A stretch of DNA of 64,000 bases from Thermanaeromonas sp. (GCF_021890735.1 NZ_JAKKUR010000005.1:1-64000); one strand, 5' to 3'; positions 35,274-45,200 are shown, counted from the stretch's first letter. A program made the numbers and translations. The notes: generated by a model not told the origin, from the letters alone.

Positions 35274-35285
35274 GTGACCGGTCAC
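35274..35285 (+). promoter_or_regulatory. 12-bp perfect palindrome between RBS and start codon
   Basis: GTGACCGGTCAC lies between AAAGGAGTGG and ATG 35287. It could be an operator, an RNA fold that affects initiation, or chance. Confidence 0.35.
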
Positions 35286-35286
35286 A

Positions 35287-37851
35287 ATGAAAAAACAAGG
35301 TTTTAAGCTTACACGGCGCCAATTTTTAAAAGCTTCGGCAGTAGCCACGGCTCTCGCTGGTGCAGCAGCCTCGCCCGCCTACTTTATGCCTGCATCTGGT
35401 GCTCAGGAAGAAAAGAGCCCTCAGGTTAAATTTGTGCGCTCCGTTTGTTCGCCCAACTGTACAGGAGCATGCGGGATTAAAGCCATGGTAGTTAACGGCC
35501 AGATCAAAGCCCTGTTCCCTACCGACGACTATCCCGAACCTCTATACGGACCGCGAGGTTGCTTAAGGGGACTAAGCTACACCAACCTCATTTACGGACC
35601 CGACCGCCTAAAGCGTCCTTTGATCAGGACAGGCCCCCGGGGAAGTGGCCAATTTAGGGAGGCATCCTGGGAAGAAGCGTTGGACTATGTTGCATCTCAC
35701 CTTAAAGAGATTGCTGCCAAGTACGGTCCGGAAAGCATAGGCTTTAGTTTCCAGGTAGGCGGAACGGGGCACGTCCAAAAAGGGGCCTGGATCGCCCTTT
35801 CTACCCTGGCCGGCTGGACCCTCTTTCATCCCTATGATAAAAACGGGGACCTCCCTATGTTCTGGCCCCAGACCTTTGGGGTTCAGACAGAAGAACTGGA
35901 GCCCTTGGAATGGCTGAACTCAAAGTATATAGCGGTATTTGGCTCCAACATCCTTGTTACCAGGCTTGTCGACTCCGAATTCCTCATTCAAGCTCGAAAC
36001 CGCGGCGCGAAGTTTGTCGTTTTCGATCCCAACTACTGCGTTACTGCAGCCAAAGCAGATGAGTGGGTACAGTTAAAACCTGGCAGCGATGCTGCCCTGG
36101 CCTTAGGTATAGCCCGGATTATTATTGAGGAAAAGTTGTACGATGAAGAATTTATCAAAACCTATACAGATCTGCCTTTACTCGTGCGGCTAGATACCAA
36201 ACGCCGCCTGCGGGCAGGCGAAGTGAAGGGCTTAGAACCTCCCCAGGACCTCCCACCCTACAGGGAAGCGTTTGTAGCCTATAACGGAAATTTTCTGGTC
36301 GTGCATCCAGAAAATTTGGGTCTTCCGCGTGACGTCATGCTGGAAGGCGAAAGGGAGGTAGAATTAAAAGACGGGCAAAAGGTCAAGGTTAAACCGATCT
36401 TCCAGTTATTAAAAGAACACCTGAAGACTTACACGCTGGAATACGTAGAGAAGGAAACCGGGGTAGCCAAGGAAGTTGTAGAAAGGCTTGCCCGGGAAAT
36501 GGCTACCACCAAGCCCTTGCATGTAATTTATGGGGCCAGCAACTATCAATGGTATCACGGAGATCTAAAAGGTAGGGCCTTGGCCTTGTTACCCGTTCTT
36601 ACGGGGAACCTGGGCCGTCCCGGTGCTGGCATCTCCACTTATGCCGGACAATACAGGATACGTTTCCATGTGAAGGAGTGGTGGTTCCCCAAGCCTCCCC
36701 GCTGGACACCCTGGCTTTATTTCCTACATGGTCCTACTAAAACCATGACCGCTCCTTACCCTCAAAACGGTTTTAAAGCCCTTATCTTCGGTTGGGGGAA
36801 TCCCTTCGACCAGCATAATATGGCTAACCGGCTAAGGGAAAAGGCTGAAAATGGAGATCTGGAGCTGATTGTGGCTCTAGATTACCAGATGACCACAAGC
36901 TGCCGCTACAGCGACGTGGTGCTTCCGGTGGCCACCTGGTACGAAAAGGTGGAGCTGGTTACCACCCCCTTGCACCCCTATATGCAACTCCAGCAACCAG
37001 CCATTGAACCGTTATTTGAGTCCCGGTCCGAACTTTGGATTGCCCGGGAAATTGCTAAAAGGCTGGACCCCCAGTTTGAAGCGCACTTTTTCCCGGGGTT
37101 AGAAGAAAGGGAAGCAGCAGAGAAAGTTATTGAGCTGCTGCTTAAGACGGGCGGCCCTCCTGTGGAAGGCATCACTCTAGAACGGCTTAAAAAGGGGCCT
37201 GTCCGTTTGAAATCGGAGGTTCCAGGTAACCGGCAAATACCTTTCTATGAGCAGGTCAATTTCCGTAAGCCCTTTCCTCCCGTAAGTCTCCCGGCATCTT
37301 TAGAAGCTACCGCCAGATTTGTAAAAAGCGGCCGTATCGAATTTTACCGGGAGGAAGAAGGGTTTTTATCCCAGGGCGAAGCTCTGCCTGTCCATAAACC
37401 TCCCTTTGAGGAAAGTGAATACGTTTTAAACCCCGAAGCTAAGGAAAAATATCAGTTCGTATTCCTTACCCGCAATTCTCTGTACCGCGTTCATTCCACC
37501 CACTCTAACAATATATGGATGAACGAACTGCAGGATAATAGACCTAAGATATTCCTAAATCCCGAGGATGCTGCCCAAAAAGGAATTAAAAATGGAGACT
37601 TAATAGAAGCCTATAACGACCGGGGACGGGTAAGAGGATGGGCTGTATTAGACCCCGGCTTAAGCAGAAAAGTGGTGGTCTTTGAACAGGGCTGGTGGAG
37701 CCAGTATCTTAAAGGCGACTCCTACAACTCTCTCACTTATCCCTTTATTAAGCCTACCCACGAAATTTACTTTGTCCCCGGCATATGGGCACCCAATACG
37801 GCCTGGAACGAAACCCTGTGCGATGTACGAAAGGTGGCGGAAGAGAAATGA
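35287..37851 (+). CDS. Tat-exported molybdopterin oxidoreductase, type II DMSO-reductase-like
   Basis: An 854-aa enzyme. The twin-arginine signal TRRQFLKASAVATALAG (about residues 9-25) predicts export. A [4Fe-4S] motif CSPNCTGACG (about 54-63) with a fourth cysteine in GPRGCLRG follows. NGDLPMFWPQTFG has an Asp (D188) at the place of the molybdenum ligand in the NarG/EbdA/SerA/ClrA type II group, and WLNSKYIAVFGSNILVTR fits that group. The substrate is unknown: sulfur oxyanion, chlorate or selenate, and organic substrates are all possible. It is the first gene of a sigma-54 operon with an Fe-S and an NrfD-type subunit. The stop overlaps the next start by 4 bp (ATGA). Confidence 0.85.
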   Translation: MKKQGFKLTRRQFLKASAVATALAGAAASPAYFMPASGAQEEKSPQVKFVRSVCSPNCTGACGIKAMVVNGQIKALFPTDDYPEPLYGPRGCLRGLSYTNLIYGPDRLKRPLIRTGPRGSGQFREASWEEALDYVASHLKEIAAKYGPESIGFSFQVGGTGHVQKGAWIALSTLAGWTLFHPYDKNGDLPMFWPQTFGVQTEELEPLEWLNSKYIAVFGSNILVTRLVDSEFLIQARNRGAKFVVFDPNYCVTAAKADEWVQLKPGSDAALALGIARIIIEEKLYDEEFIKTYTDLPLLVRLDTKRRLRAGEVKGLEPPQDLPPYREAFVAYNGNFLVVHPENLGLPRDVMLEGEREVELKDGQKVKVKPIFQLLKEHLKTYTLEYVEKETGVAKEVVERLAREMATTKPLHVIYGASNYQWYHGDLKGRALALLPVLTGNLGRPGAGISTYAGQYRIRFHVKEWWFPKPPRWTPWLYFLHGPTKTMTAPYPQNGFKALIFGWGNPFDQHNMANRLREKAENGDLELIVALDYQMTTSCRYSDVVLPVATWYEKVELVTTPLHPYMQLQQPAIEPLFESRSELWIAREIAKRLDPQFEAHFFPGLEEREAAEKVIELLLKTGGPPVEGITLERLKKGPVRLKSEVPGNRQIPFYEQVNFRKPFPPVSLPASLEATARFVKSGRIEFYREEEGFLSQGEALPVHKPPFEESEYVLNPEAKEKYQFVFLTRNSLYRVHSTHSNNIWMNELQDNRPKIFLNPEDAAQKGIKNGDLIEAYNDRGRVRGWAVLDPGLSRKVVVFEQGWWSQYLKGDSYNSLTYPFIKPTHEIYFVPGIWAPNTAWNETLCDVRKVAEEK

Positions 37852-38534
37852 AACTGGGTATGGTTATCGACCTGGACCGTTGTATAGGATGCCGTACGTG
37901 TATGGTCGTTTGTAAATCCCACAATGCGCAGCCCCCGGGTACCTGGTGGAACCGGGTGTTTACCCCTGGAAGCCCGGAACATCAAGTACCCGCCCTCCAA
38001 AAGGGGGAACCTCAGATGTATTTTTTACCTGTAGCTTGCCAGATGTGCGAAAACCCTCCCTGCCAGAAGGTCTGCCCCGTGGGAGCAACCTACACCGATG
38101 ACCAAGGCAGGGTGGAGGTGGACTTAGAGCGCTGTATAGGTTGCCGTTATTGCCTGGCCGCCTGCCCCTACCAAGTACGCCAGTTTAATTGGGAAGATCC
38201 TAAAAAGGCCAAAGGCAAAGCAGGGTATGTAGAAGGATACGAATACGGCTATCCCTTTCCTCACAGGGATAAAAACGGGCGCTTAGTTTATATACCCAAC
38301 CGGCCTAAGGGAGTAGTGGAAAAATGTACTTTCTGCGTACAATACACAGACAACGGCGAAAAACCCATCTGCGTTCAAGCCTGCCCTGCCAGGGCCCGCT
38401 TTTTTGGGGATTTAGATGACCCCCATTCGGAAATAAATGAAATACTCCGCCAGCGCCAGGCTTTCCGCCTGAAGGAGGAACTGGGTACACGGCCTAAAGT
38501 GTTTTATTTACCCCCTACAAGCCCTCGCAAGTGA
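37848..38534 (+). CDS. Four-cluster ferredoxin-like electron-transfer subunit (DmsB/PsrB-like)
   Basis: A 228-aa protein with four [4Fe-4S] binding sets: CIGCRTCMVVC (12-22), CQMCENPPCQKVC (64-76), CIGCRYCLAAC (97-107) and CTFCVQ...CVQAC (about 162-183). This matches DmsB/PsrB-type subunits. It has no signal and would ride out with the Tat catalytic subunit. The start ATG 37848 overlaps the upstream stop. A longer open frame to 37785 is inside the upstream gene and has no RBS. Type II catalytic subunits usually pair with a longer NarH-like subunit, so this pairing is unusual. Confidence 0.88.
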   Translation: MKLGMVIDLDRCIGCRTCMVVCKSHNAQPPGTWWNRVFTPGSPEHQVPALQKGEPQMYFLPVACQMCENPPCQKVCPVGATYTDDQGRVEVDLERCIGCRYCLAACPYQVRQFNWEDPKKAKGKAGYVEGYEYGYPFPHRDKNGRLVYIPNRPKGVVEKCTFCVQYTDNGEKPICVQACPARARFFGDLDDPHSEINEILRQRQAFRLKEELGTRPKVFYLPPTSPRK

Positions 38535-38628
38535 GAAAGTACTTTAGCCTTAATCCTCAATCCAAAGTTAGCTAACTTGAACAAGCTAAGAATAAAACTT
38601 CTCGAGTAAAGTAGAGGTGAATTCAAAC

Positions 38629-39927
38629 GTGCATAGGAAAAATCTTGCTTTAATTTTAGGCTTCTTCCTTTTCTTGGTCAGCCTGTCAGCCTGGGCCTAT
38701 CAATTAAAAGCAGGCCTTATTATAACCCATATGCGTAATCCCTTTAGCTGGGGTTTATACATTGCTACCTTCGCCTTTTTCGTTGGCATCGCTGCGGGCG
38801 GGTTGATAGTATCCTCCGCTGTGTATTTATTTAATATTGCGGCTCTAAAACCCTTTACGCGTGTAGCTTCTTTATCCGCCTTTGCCAGTATCCTGGCAGC
38901 TGCAATCATCATACTCCCTGATTTGGGAAGGGTAGATAAAATTTACCTTTTGCTGTTGCACCCTAACTTCCGTTCACCTCTGATATGGGATGTCCTCGTA
39001 GTATCTTCTTACATTGTTCTCACCTTTTTAAGCGTATATTTCCAGCTCCTTCCCGATTGGAAAAGGGAAGGCCGGAGTTTTCTTAATCGCTGGACCCAGA
39101 GGCTCTCCCCTGAGGAAGTAGAAAAAATATCCATTACCTGGAGCAGGCGTATAGCCTTTGTTGGATTGCCCATAGCCATACTTATTCATACCATCACTGC
39201 CCTCATCTTCGCCACCCAGGTCTCCCGCGGGTGGTGGTATACGACAATCCTGCCTGCCGACTTCATCTCCGTAGCCGTGGCCTCCGGGGCAGCTTTATGC
39301 CTTTTGATAGCCCTCTCAAGCATGGGGGAGGAAGGGTTCTCCCGGTACGGTCCCGCCTTTGCTATTTTAGCCCGTATTGCCGGTTGTGCCCTTGTGGTGC
39401 ACTTATTCTTGGTAGCCACGGATCTGGTGATCCATTGGTGGTGGGCTAACCCGGATGAACTAGAGCTTTTATCCCTTCTTTTCCGCCGCTACGGGGTCCT
39501 CTACGCTTTAGAGATGGTGTTGACCGTCTTCAGCATGGTATATTTCCTGTCTTCCCGGGGTACAACTTCGCTCCGCACACTCCTTGTGGGAAGCCTTATT
39601 TTGCTGGTAGCCGTTTTCATCCACCGCCTTAATCTCCTTTTCCCGGCGTTTAACCACTTCCCCTTAAGCCTTGCCGTACCGGGGGCGGCAAATGAGCTCT
39701 GGAGCTATCCTGTGGCTTTAGGTGAATTTAGGCCAGGAGAACCTACCTTCGTAAGTTCGTGGCCTTACGTGCCTAGCCTGGGGGAAATTTTTGTTGACCT
39801 ACTACCCTTTGCATTAGCCATTATAATCTGCTCCTGGATGATAAGCTCTTACAGCATACTGCCTTCTATTCGCAAGGGAAAGGATAGAACCCTGTCTTCC
39901 TCCTCCACCCATAGCCTTGACTTTTAA
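38629..39927 (+). CDS. NrfD/PsrC-type quinone-interacting membrane subunit
   Basis: A 432-aa integral membrane protein with about ten hydrophobic segments, starting with NLALILGFFLFLVSLSAWAY. The pattern matches the NrfD/PsrC/DmsC-like anchor family, which exchanges electrons with menaquinol on the outer side. GTG 38629 follows AGAGGTGA; an in-frame GTG at 38617 overlaps that site. It completes a catalytic-FeS-anchor trio with the two preceding genes. Direction of electron flow cannot be read. No clear terminator follows. Confidence 0.85.
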   Translation: MHRKNLALILGFFLFLVSLSAWAYQLKAGLIITHMRNPFSWGLYIATFAFFVGIAAGGLIVSSAVYLFNIAALKPFTRVASLSAFASILAAAIIILPDLGRVDKIYLLLLHPNFRSPLIWDVLVVSSYIVLTFLSVYFQLLPDWKREGRSFLNRWTQRLSPEEVEKISITWSRRIAFVGLPIAILIHTITALIFATQVSRGWWYTTILPADFISVAVASGAALCLLIALSSMGEEGFSRYGPAFAILARIAGCALVVHLFLVATDLVIHWWWANPDELELLSLLFRRYGVLYALEMVLTVFSMVYFLSSRGTTSLRTLLVGSLILLVAVFIHRLNLLFPAFNHFPLSLAVPGAANELWSYPVALGEFRPGEPTFVSSWPYVPSLGEIFVDLLPFALAIIICSWMISSYSILPSIRKGKDRTLSSSSTHSLDF

Positions 39928-40056
39928 GACTTTAAGGATACTTGAAACCCCCCTGTTACTTTAATCTCGCTTTAATCTCTCTCCTGTATACTGGCTGTTT
40001 TAGAAGTGCAAACTATGGGCGAGAAAATATATCCGGTTTAAAAGGGGGTACCTTAA

Positions 40057-40236
40057 GTGGCTCTTGACCAAGATATCCAACGGTGCATCGACCAGTGCAC
40101 CAGCCTCGCCCAAAGGATACGCAACATCTCCAACGGACTGGTGGACCACCGGGCCAGATATGCCTTGGCCGAAGCTTCACGACATATGGAAATGTGCATA
40201 CACGGATGTCTGGATGCTAAAGAGTTTGTGAAATGA
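40057..40236 (+). CDS. Small helical protein with HxEMCIxxC motif, copy 1
   Basis: A 59-aa protein starting at GTG 40057 behind AAAAGGGGGT. It reads as two helices with cysteines at C10, C14, C47 and C51. The C-terminal HMEMCIHGC recurs in the next gene (HLEMCIKEC), and the two align along most of their length, so they are paralogues. A helical hairpin with cysteines at both ends would form a compact metal or disulfide site. The fold loosely recalls short DUF1657-type proteins of spore formers. No function assigned. Confidence 0.7.
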   Translation: MALDQDIQRCIDQCTSLAQRIRNISNGLVDHRARYALAEASRHMEMCIHGCLDAKEFVK

Positions 40237-40250
40237 GGGAGGTGGGCTAA

Positions 40251-40424
40251 ATGCTTGCGCAGGAACTGCATACGTTTATTCAGGACTGCCAAAGGGTAGC
40301 TAGCGAGCTGCGCTCACTGGCCGGACAGGCGTCTGGAGTGGCGAGATCCACTTTAAATGAATCGGTACATCACTTAGAGATGTGCATAAAAGAATGCGAA
40401 TTCGCTGCCCAGCAGATCCGTTAA
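40251..40424 (+). CDS. Small helical protein with HxEMCIxxC motif, copy 2
   Basis: A 57-aa paralogue of the preceding protein, 14 bp downstream, with GGGAGGTGGG before ATG 40251. Cysteines are C13, C45 and C49; it lacks the first of the two N-terminal cysteines of copy 1. The shared HHLEMCIKEC motif lies in helix 2. The pair ends at a terminator, so it forms a two-gene unit. Tandem paralogues often form heterodimers, but that is inference. Confidence 0.7.
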   Translation: MLAQELHTFIQDCQRVASELRSLAGQASGVARSTLNESVHHLEMCIKECEFAAQQIR

Positions 40425-40448
40425 CAGGCTTTCTTAAATATTGTAACC

Positions 40449-40478
40449 CAAAAGGGGGTAGTAAAGCCCCCCTTTTTG
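40449..40478 (+). terminator. Terminator after the small paralogue pair
   Basis: AAAGGGGG (40451-40458) pairs with CCCCCCTTT, followed by a T5 run (40473-40477). Confidence 0.8.
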
Positions 40479-40667
40479 TTATTGGGGAAGGGCATGTTCT
40501 TTTTATCATCCAATCCATAGTCACACTAACATCCTTTTGCTATTTTTAATTGTAAGAAGGAAATGCCTTAAATTCGTCTAACAAGCGCTTTTATGGAACT
40601 ACAACTAGCTGTTTATCGCCCCGACAAGAGTGGGGTTATAACTACTATCATACAAGGAGGGTCCAGG

Positions 40668-41909
40668 GTGAAAAGAGGCATTCTTTGTTACCTGGCCCAA
40701 GATGAAAAGGAGGAGGAAATCTCCTACAACCTAGAAGAGCTTAAGGAACTTGCCCGGAACATCGACATAGAGGTTAAAGATTACCTCCTTCAGCGCCGGC
40801 GTCCTGACCCTAATTATCTTTTAGGGGAAGGAAAGGTTCAGGAACTGAAAGAAAAAGTGGAAAGGGAAAGCATAGAAGCCGTTATTTTCAATCTGGAACT
40901 TTCTCCCCGCCAGATTTTAAGGCTCGAAGAAAGATTAGGTCAAGTAGAGATATGGGATCGCACGCAGGTCATCCTAGAGATTTTCCGCCACCGCGCCCGT
41001 TCCCGAGAGGGAAAGATTCAAGTGGAGCTTGCGCGCCTAACTTATCTTTACCCTCGTATGCTGGGCCTGGGAGAAGTTCTTTCCCGCCTGGGAGGGGGCA
41101 TTGGAACACGGGGTCCAGGGGAAACTAAATTGGAGGTGCTCCGCCGTTCTGTGCGCAGGCGTATTTACCACCTGCGCCAGGAACTGGAAGATATACGCCG
41201 GAATCGCGAAGTCCTGCGGCAGCAACGGATCAAAAACGCCATTCCTGTAGTAGCTCTGGTAGGCTACACTAATGCAGGTAAGTCCACGCTCCTCAATGCC
41301 CTTTCTTTAAGTGAAAATAAAGTCTTAGCAGAGGACCGGCTTTTTGCCACCCTCGACCCCGTAAGCAGGCGCATCCGGCTTCCTTCCGGTCGCCAGGTGC
41401 TTCTCATCGATACCGTTGGTTTTATTCAACATATGCCGGCCAAGCTAAAGGAAGCTTTTAAAGCCACCTTAGAAGAGCTATCCTCTGCGGATCTTCTGCT
41501 CCATGTTATTGATCTTACCAGCCCTTATATGGACCGTCAGGTAGCCGCAGTAGAAAACATCCTAAGGGAACTGGGCCTTATTCACCGCCCTCTCCTTAAA
41601 GTTTACAATAAGGTAGACAGGTTTACCGGGATCATCCCCGTGGACGGCTTGGCTATTTCAGCCCTCCACGGTACTAATCTCCCCCTCCTTTTAAACCGCT
41701 TAGAGGAAAAACTTTTCCCTGTAGAAGAGAGGACCTTGTGGATACCCTTTACCCACCTCGGGGAATTATTCAGGGCAAGAAATAGGGTAGAAGTTGTGGA
41801 GGAAATATATACGCCCCAAGGAGTAAGGGTGCTCTTACGAGGCCGTCCCCAAGATCTCAGAGTTTTGGAAGCCCGGATAAGGAAGAAGGAGGAAAATGTA
41901 AATAAATAG
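40668..41909 (+). CDS. hflX: GTPase HflX
   Basis: A 413-aa ribosome-associated GTPase. The N-terminal HflX domain has LEELKELARNIDIE, RRRPDPNYLLGEGKV and ELSPRQILRLEERL. The linker GGGIGTRGPGETKLE is the family signature. The G domain has G1 GYTNAGKST (about residues 202-210), DRLFATLDPVSR, G3 DTVGFIQHMP and G4 NKVD. HflX rescues or splits stalled ribosomes after heat stress in other bacteria. GTG 40668 follows AAGGAGGG; an in-frame ATG at 40593 has no RBS and is not part of the HflX fold. Confidence 0.92.
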   Translation: MKRGILCYLAQDEKEEEISYNLEELKELARNIDIEVKDYLLQRRRPDPNYLLGEGKVQELKEKVERESIEAVIFNLELSPRQILRLEERLGQVEIWDRTQVILEIFRHRARSREGKIQVELARLTYLYPRMLGLGEVLSRLGGGIGTRGPGETKLEVLRRSVRRRIYHLRQELEDIRRNREVLRQQRIKNAIPVVALVGYTNAGKSTLLNALSLSENKVLAEDRLFATLDPVSRRIRLPSGRQVLLIDTVGFIQHMPAKLKEAFKATLEELSSADLLLHVIDLTSPYMDRQVAAVENILRELGLIHRPLLKVYNKVDRFTGIIPVDGLAISALHGTNLPLLLNRLEEKLFPVEERTLWIPFTHLGELFRARNRVEVVEEIYTPQGVRVLLRGRPQDLRVLEARIRKKEENVNK

Positions 41910-41977
41910 CGGCAATAAATTAGCTTGACCAGGTCAACAAACCGCTAAAAAGAAAATATCAACATCGAGCGGGGAAG

Positions 41978-42184
41978 GTGCGACGGGAGCTGGTCTTAGC
42001 GTGTATGGATAGCCCGCTACTCCTCGTGGCCACGGTAATGGTCGCACCGCACCCATTTGCCGACCGAATCAAAGCCAGGCCGGATGTGGAGGTAATCGAG
42101 ATCGGGCCGCATAACCGCAACCGTTTGCCCGCGGATCTGGCAAACAAACTAATGAAACTTAAGTCTTCCCAAGGGGAAGAGTAG
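41978..42184 (+). pseudogene. C-terminal remnant of a THEP1-like nucleoside triphosphatase
   Basis: A 68-codon frame. VMVAPHPFADRIKARPDVEVIEIG followed by NRNRLPADLANKL looks like the last third of THEP1-type NTPases, which end with a peptide of the form PFVDEIKRRPDVELIEVT and NRDELPEEIL. The P-loop part is missing and no frame upstream supplies it. The start GTG 41978 has a GGGGAAG site, so a short product could still be made. The rest of 41910-42290 shows no gene. Confidence 0.45.
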
Positions 42185-42275
42185 GCGCGGTATTAAAAAA
42201 TAGCAGGCGGCACCCCGGTAGCTTTGAATTTCAGGGCCTTTAGGGCCTGTTTCGTCTCTGCGAGCTTTTTACGCG

Positions 42276-42298
42276 AAAAAATAATTCCCATTAGGGAA
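42276..42298 (-). terminator. Terminator of the reverse gyrase gene
   Basis: On the minus strand TTCCC-taat-GGGAA overlaps the stop codon and is followed by TTATTTTTT (plus-strand 42276-42284). Confidence 0.55.
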
Positions 42299-45200
42299 GG
42301 ATTTCTCTAACCTTATAAAGTTTCCTCAGCACCTCCTGGTAATCCTCTTTTCCTTCCGCAATAAGATCCATGGTCCTTTCTATTTCTCGGGTTAAAGCAG
42401 TGTCAGTATACTCGGGGAAGTTCTTCCTCAGATACCGGTATACCTTAAACCCCAAACGGGTAGGGTAAAGGCTCCCCCGCCGGACCGCCAGGTAACGCCG
42501 GTTAAGAAGGGTGGCTATGATTTCCGCATAGGTAGAGGGTCGACCTATGCCCTGCCGCTTCATCTCCTGGATTAGAGTACCTTCAGTATAAAGTTCTACT
42601 ACTGGTATTTCCTGGTATGCCTTGTGGGTTAGCCGTGCTTTAGCATCAAGGCGGCTTACAGAAAAGCTCGGCCACATAAGGGCAAACCCGGGTGCGAGTT
42701 CATCGCACACCAGCTCGGTTTCCCAAGTATAGCTAGGCACCCGAAAGCGTACCCTGGCCTTGCGCACCCGCGCTGGCGCCATCTGCGACGCTATAAACCG
42801 GCGGAAGATAAGCCCGTAAAGGTCAATAGCCTTTTCCTGGCTCAGGTTCACCAGCCCTGCCCCCACCATCCACCTAAGCTCATCTTCCGTTAGAGGACGT
42901 GTCGGCCTTATGGCCTCGTGCGCCCCTTCCTTCCCCCAACTGCGCGGATGAAAAAGTTTTTCCCCAAACTGCTGGACAATGAAGGGCTTAGCTACAAGGA
43001 AGCGGCCTGTTTCCGAGACCCGGGTGGAATCGGTTCGGTGGTAGGTGATATATCCCGACTCAAAAAGTTCCTGGAGAAGCTTCATTGTAACCGGTGCGGA
43101 CAGTCTAAGCCGGTGGAATGCTTCGGTAAGAATGGTATCCGTAGTAAAGGGTGGGAGGGGTGGCCGTTCCTCTTCGCTTGTCTCTAATATCTCCCATGTA
43201 ACCTGATCGAGTTCAGCAAAAATTTTTTGGCCTAGTTTTAGGTCCGGTACTTCCAGAATCAAGTTGGCACATCCCAAAGAAAAGGTTATGCGCGCCTTCT
43301 TCTCTCGCCTCTTTTCCATGCAAGCTATCACCCACCCGAGTACCGGAGTTTGAACCCTTCCGGCAGAAAGGTGAGGGTTGCCAAATTCCTGCCAAAGGCG
43401 CCGGGATAGGCAGAAACCCACCCAGCGATCGAGTACCCGACGGGTGAGTTGGGCCTGGACACGGTGCAGGTTGATCTGCCCCGGGGTTTCTAGGGCTTTA
43501 CAGAAGGCGGCGGGTGTTATTTCATGGAATTCCAGGCGAAAGATCCGGGGATTAAACGGGCGTAAGGAAAGATAAAGATCGTAAGCTATTTTTTCTCCTT
43601 CCGCGTCAGGGTCGCTGGCCACAAAAACTTCGTCTGCTTCAAAGGCTAAGTGCTGCAACCCTTGTAATACTTCTTGTTTATCCCATACTGTCCCTTCTGG
43701 ATAACGGTTCGCTTCCTCAGGATCCACAAACTCCTCTCCTGTCTCCCGAGAGATCTTTATAGTATCAAAGACCGGCAAAAAGCGTTGTCCATCGGTGAGG
43801 ACGCCAAAAAAACCTTGTTGCCTGCTTAAGTTAAAGACATGCCCCAGGCAAGACGTGATTATGAGGTACCGGTCACCTGCCGGTATTTCGTAGGCCACTG
43901 CTCCTTTCACCCTCCGGATCCCGGGTTTTCCCCAAAAAGACGCGATGGTACGGGCCTTGTGAGGGGACTCCACCACTACCAGTGCGGTATGAGGACCTCC
44001 TTTTACCGCAAGTTCCTTATCCCTGACCCGCCGCCTATCCTCTTCTATGCCATGCATAATTTCTTCCAGCTCGACCTTCTGTAAAGGTATAAATTCTATT
44101 TCCCCCGGACTAAAGGCGCGCAACCGCTTTTTTAAGCTGCCCAGCATCCGGCGTTCAGTACATAAAGTAATGGCTAACCCCCGCGTAAGTCCTGACGCGG
44201 TAAGGCGTGAGACCCTTCCCGAGGCTTGTAAGTACGTGGCGGCATCTCCTAAAGCCAGATAAAGCCTCCCCTCTTCCTGGTATACACTTATATCCTCTGC
44301 CGCTTTCACCTTCTCCCAAAAAGAGGGCTCTTTAAATTTTGCCTCCAGTAAAGGAAGGAGGGCTTGTATCCTTTTGTCTAGCGCAGGGTAGCGAGAGACC
44401 TCTTCAGCAGGAAGGCTTAAGTATGGCCTTAAATACCGAAGCTCCCGTAAAATTGTACGCTGCTCATCCGTTGTGAAAAAGGGAAAAAGGGCCAGCAAGA
44501 GGCCGTGCAGGGCCCCGGGAGAAGGGGATAGTTCCAGAGGAAGAAGATGGGCGGGTACCCCTACGAAGATTACATACTTAAGTACTTGGGGAAGATCTAG
44601 TCCCCGAACCAGAGGGTTCGTGGGATGGGCTAACCCTACTGCAACCTTAATTGACCCTTCCAGCAGTCTTGCTACCAGGTCTTGCGGGGCAAGTTCAAGG
44701 TAACTTTCAGCTCTAATTCCCCTGGCCTTCAAGTACATAGTGGCTTCCCTTACCCCTTCTCTACCTTCCTTTGCACTGACCAACACCAATCCCCCGGCAC
44801 CCAACTTTTCGATCAACTCGGCACATCGAGCCAGCGCAGAAGCAAAATCATTTACTTCTTCGTAGCAATCCAGCACCCGACGCTGGGTACTTACCGCCCG
44901 CTGAATAGAAAAACCCATAAGTCTCTGAAAGAGGCGCACCCGCTTGTTCCGCGGCTTTAAGGTGGCGGAGGACAGGATGAGGAGCCTTTCCGGCTTCTTT
45001 CTCATCTGTTTGAGATTCTCTTCTGGTGAACGCAAGGCCTTGTCTACCTCTTCCGCGGAGTAGCCCAAGAAATGAAAAAGGCTATCTATCTGGCGGGAAT
45101 TTTTAAGGAGGGCGTCAACGTCATCTATAAAAACAAAAGTGATGGGATGAACTGCAAGCTCACGCCAATGGCGATAAAAAAATTGAGTAGTTACCACCAG

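Noticed and set aside
40593-40667. Upstream ATG start for HflX
   Set aside because: No RBS, and the extra 25 residues do not belong to the HflX N-terminal domain; GTG 40668 has AAGGAGGG.
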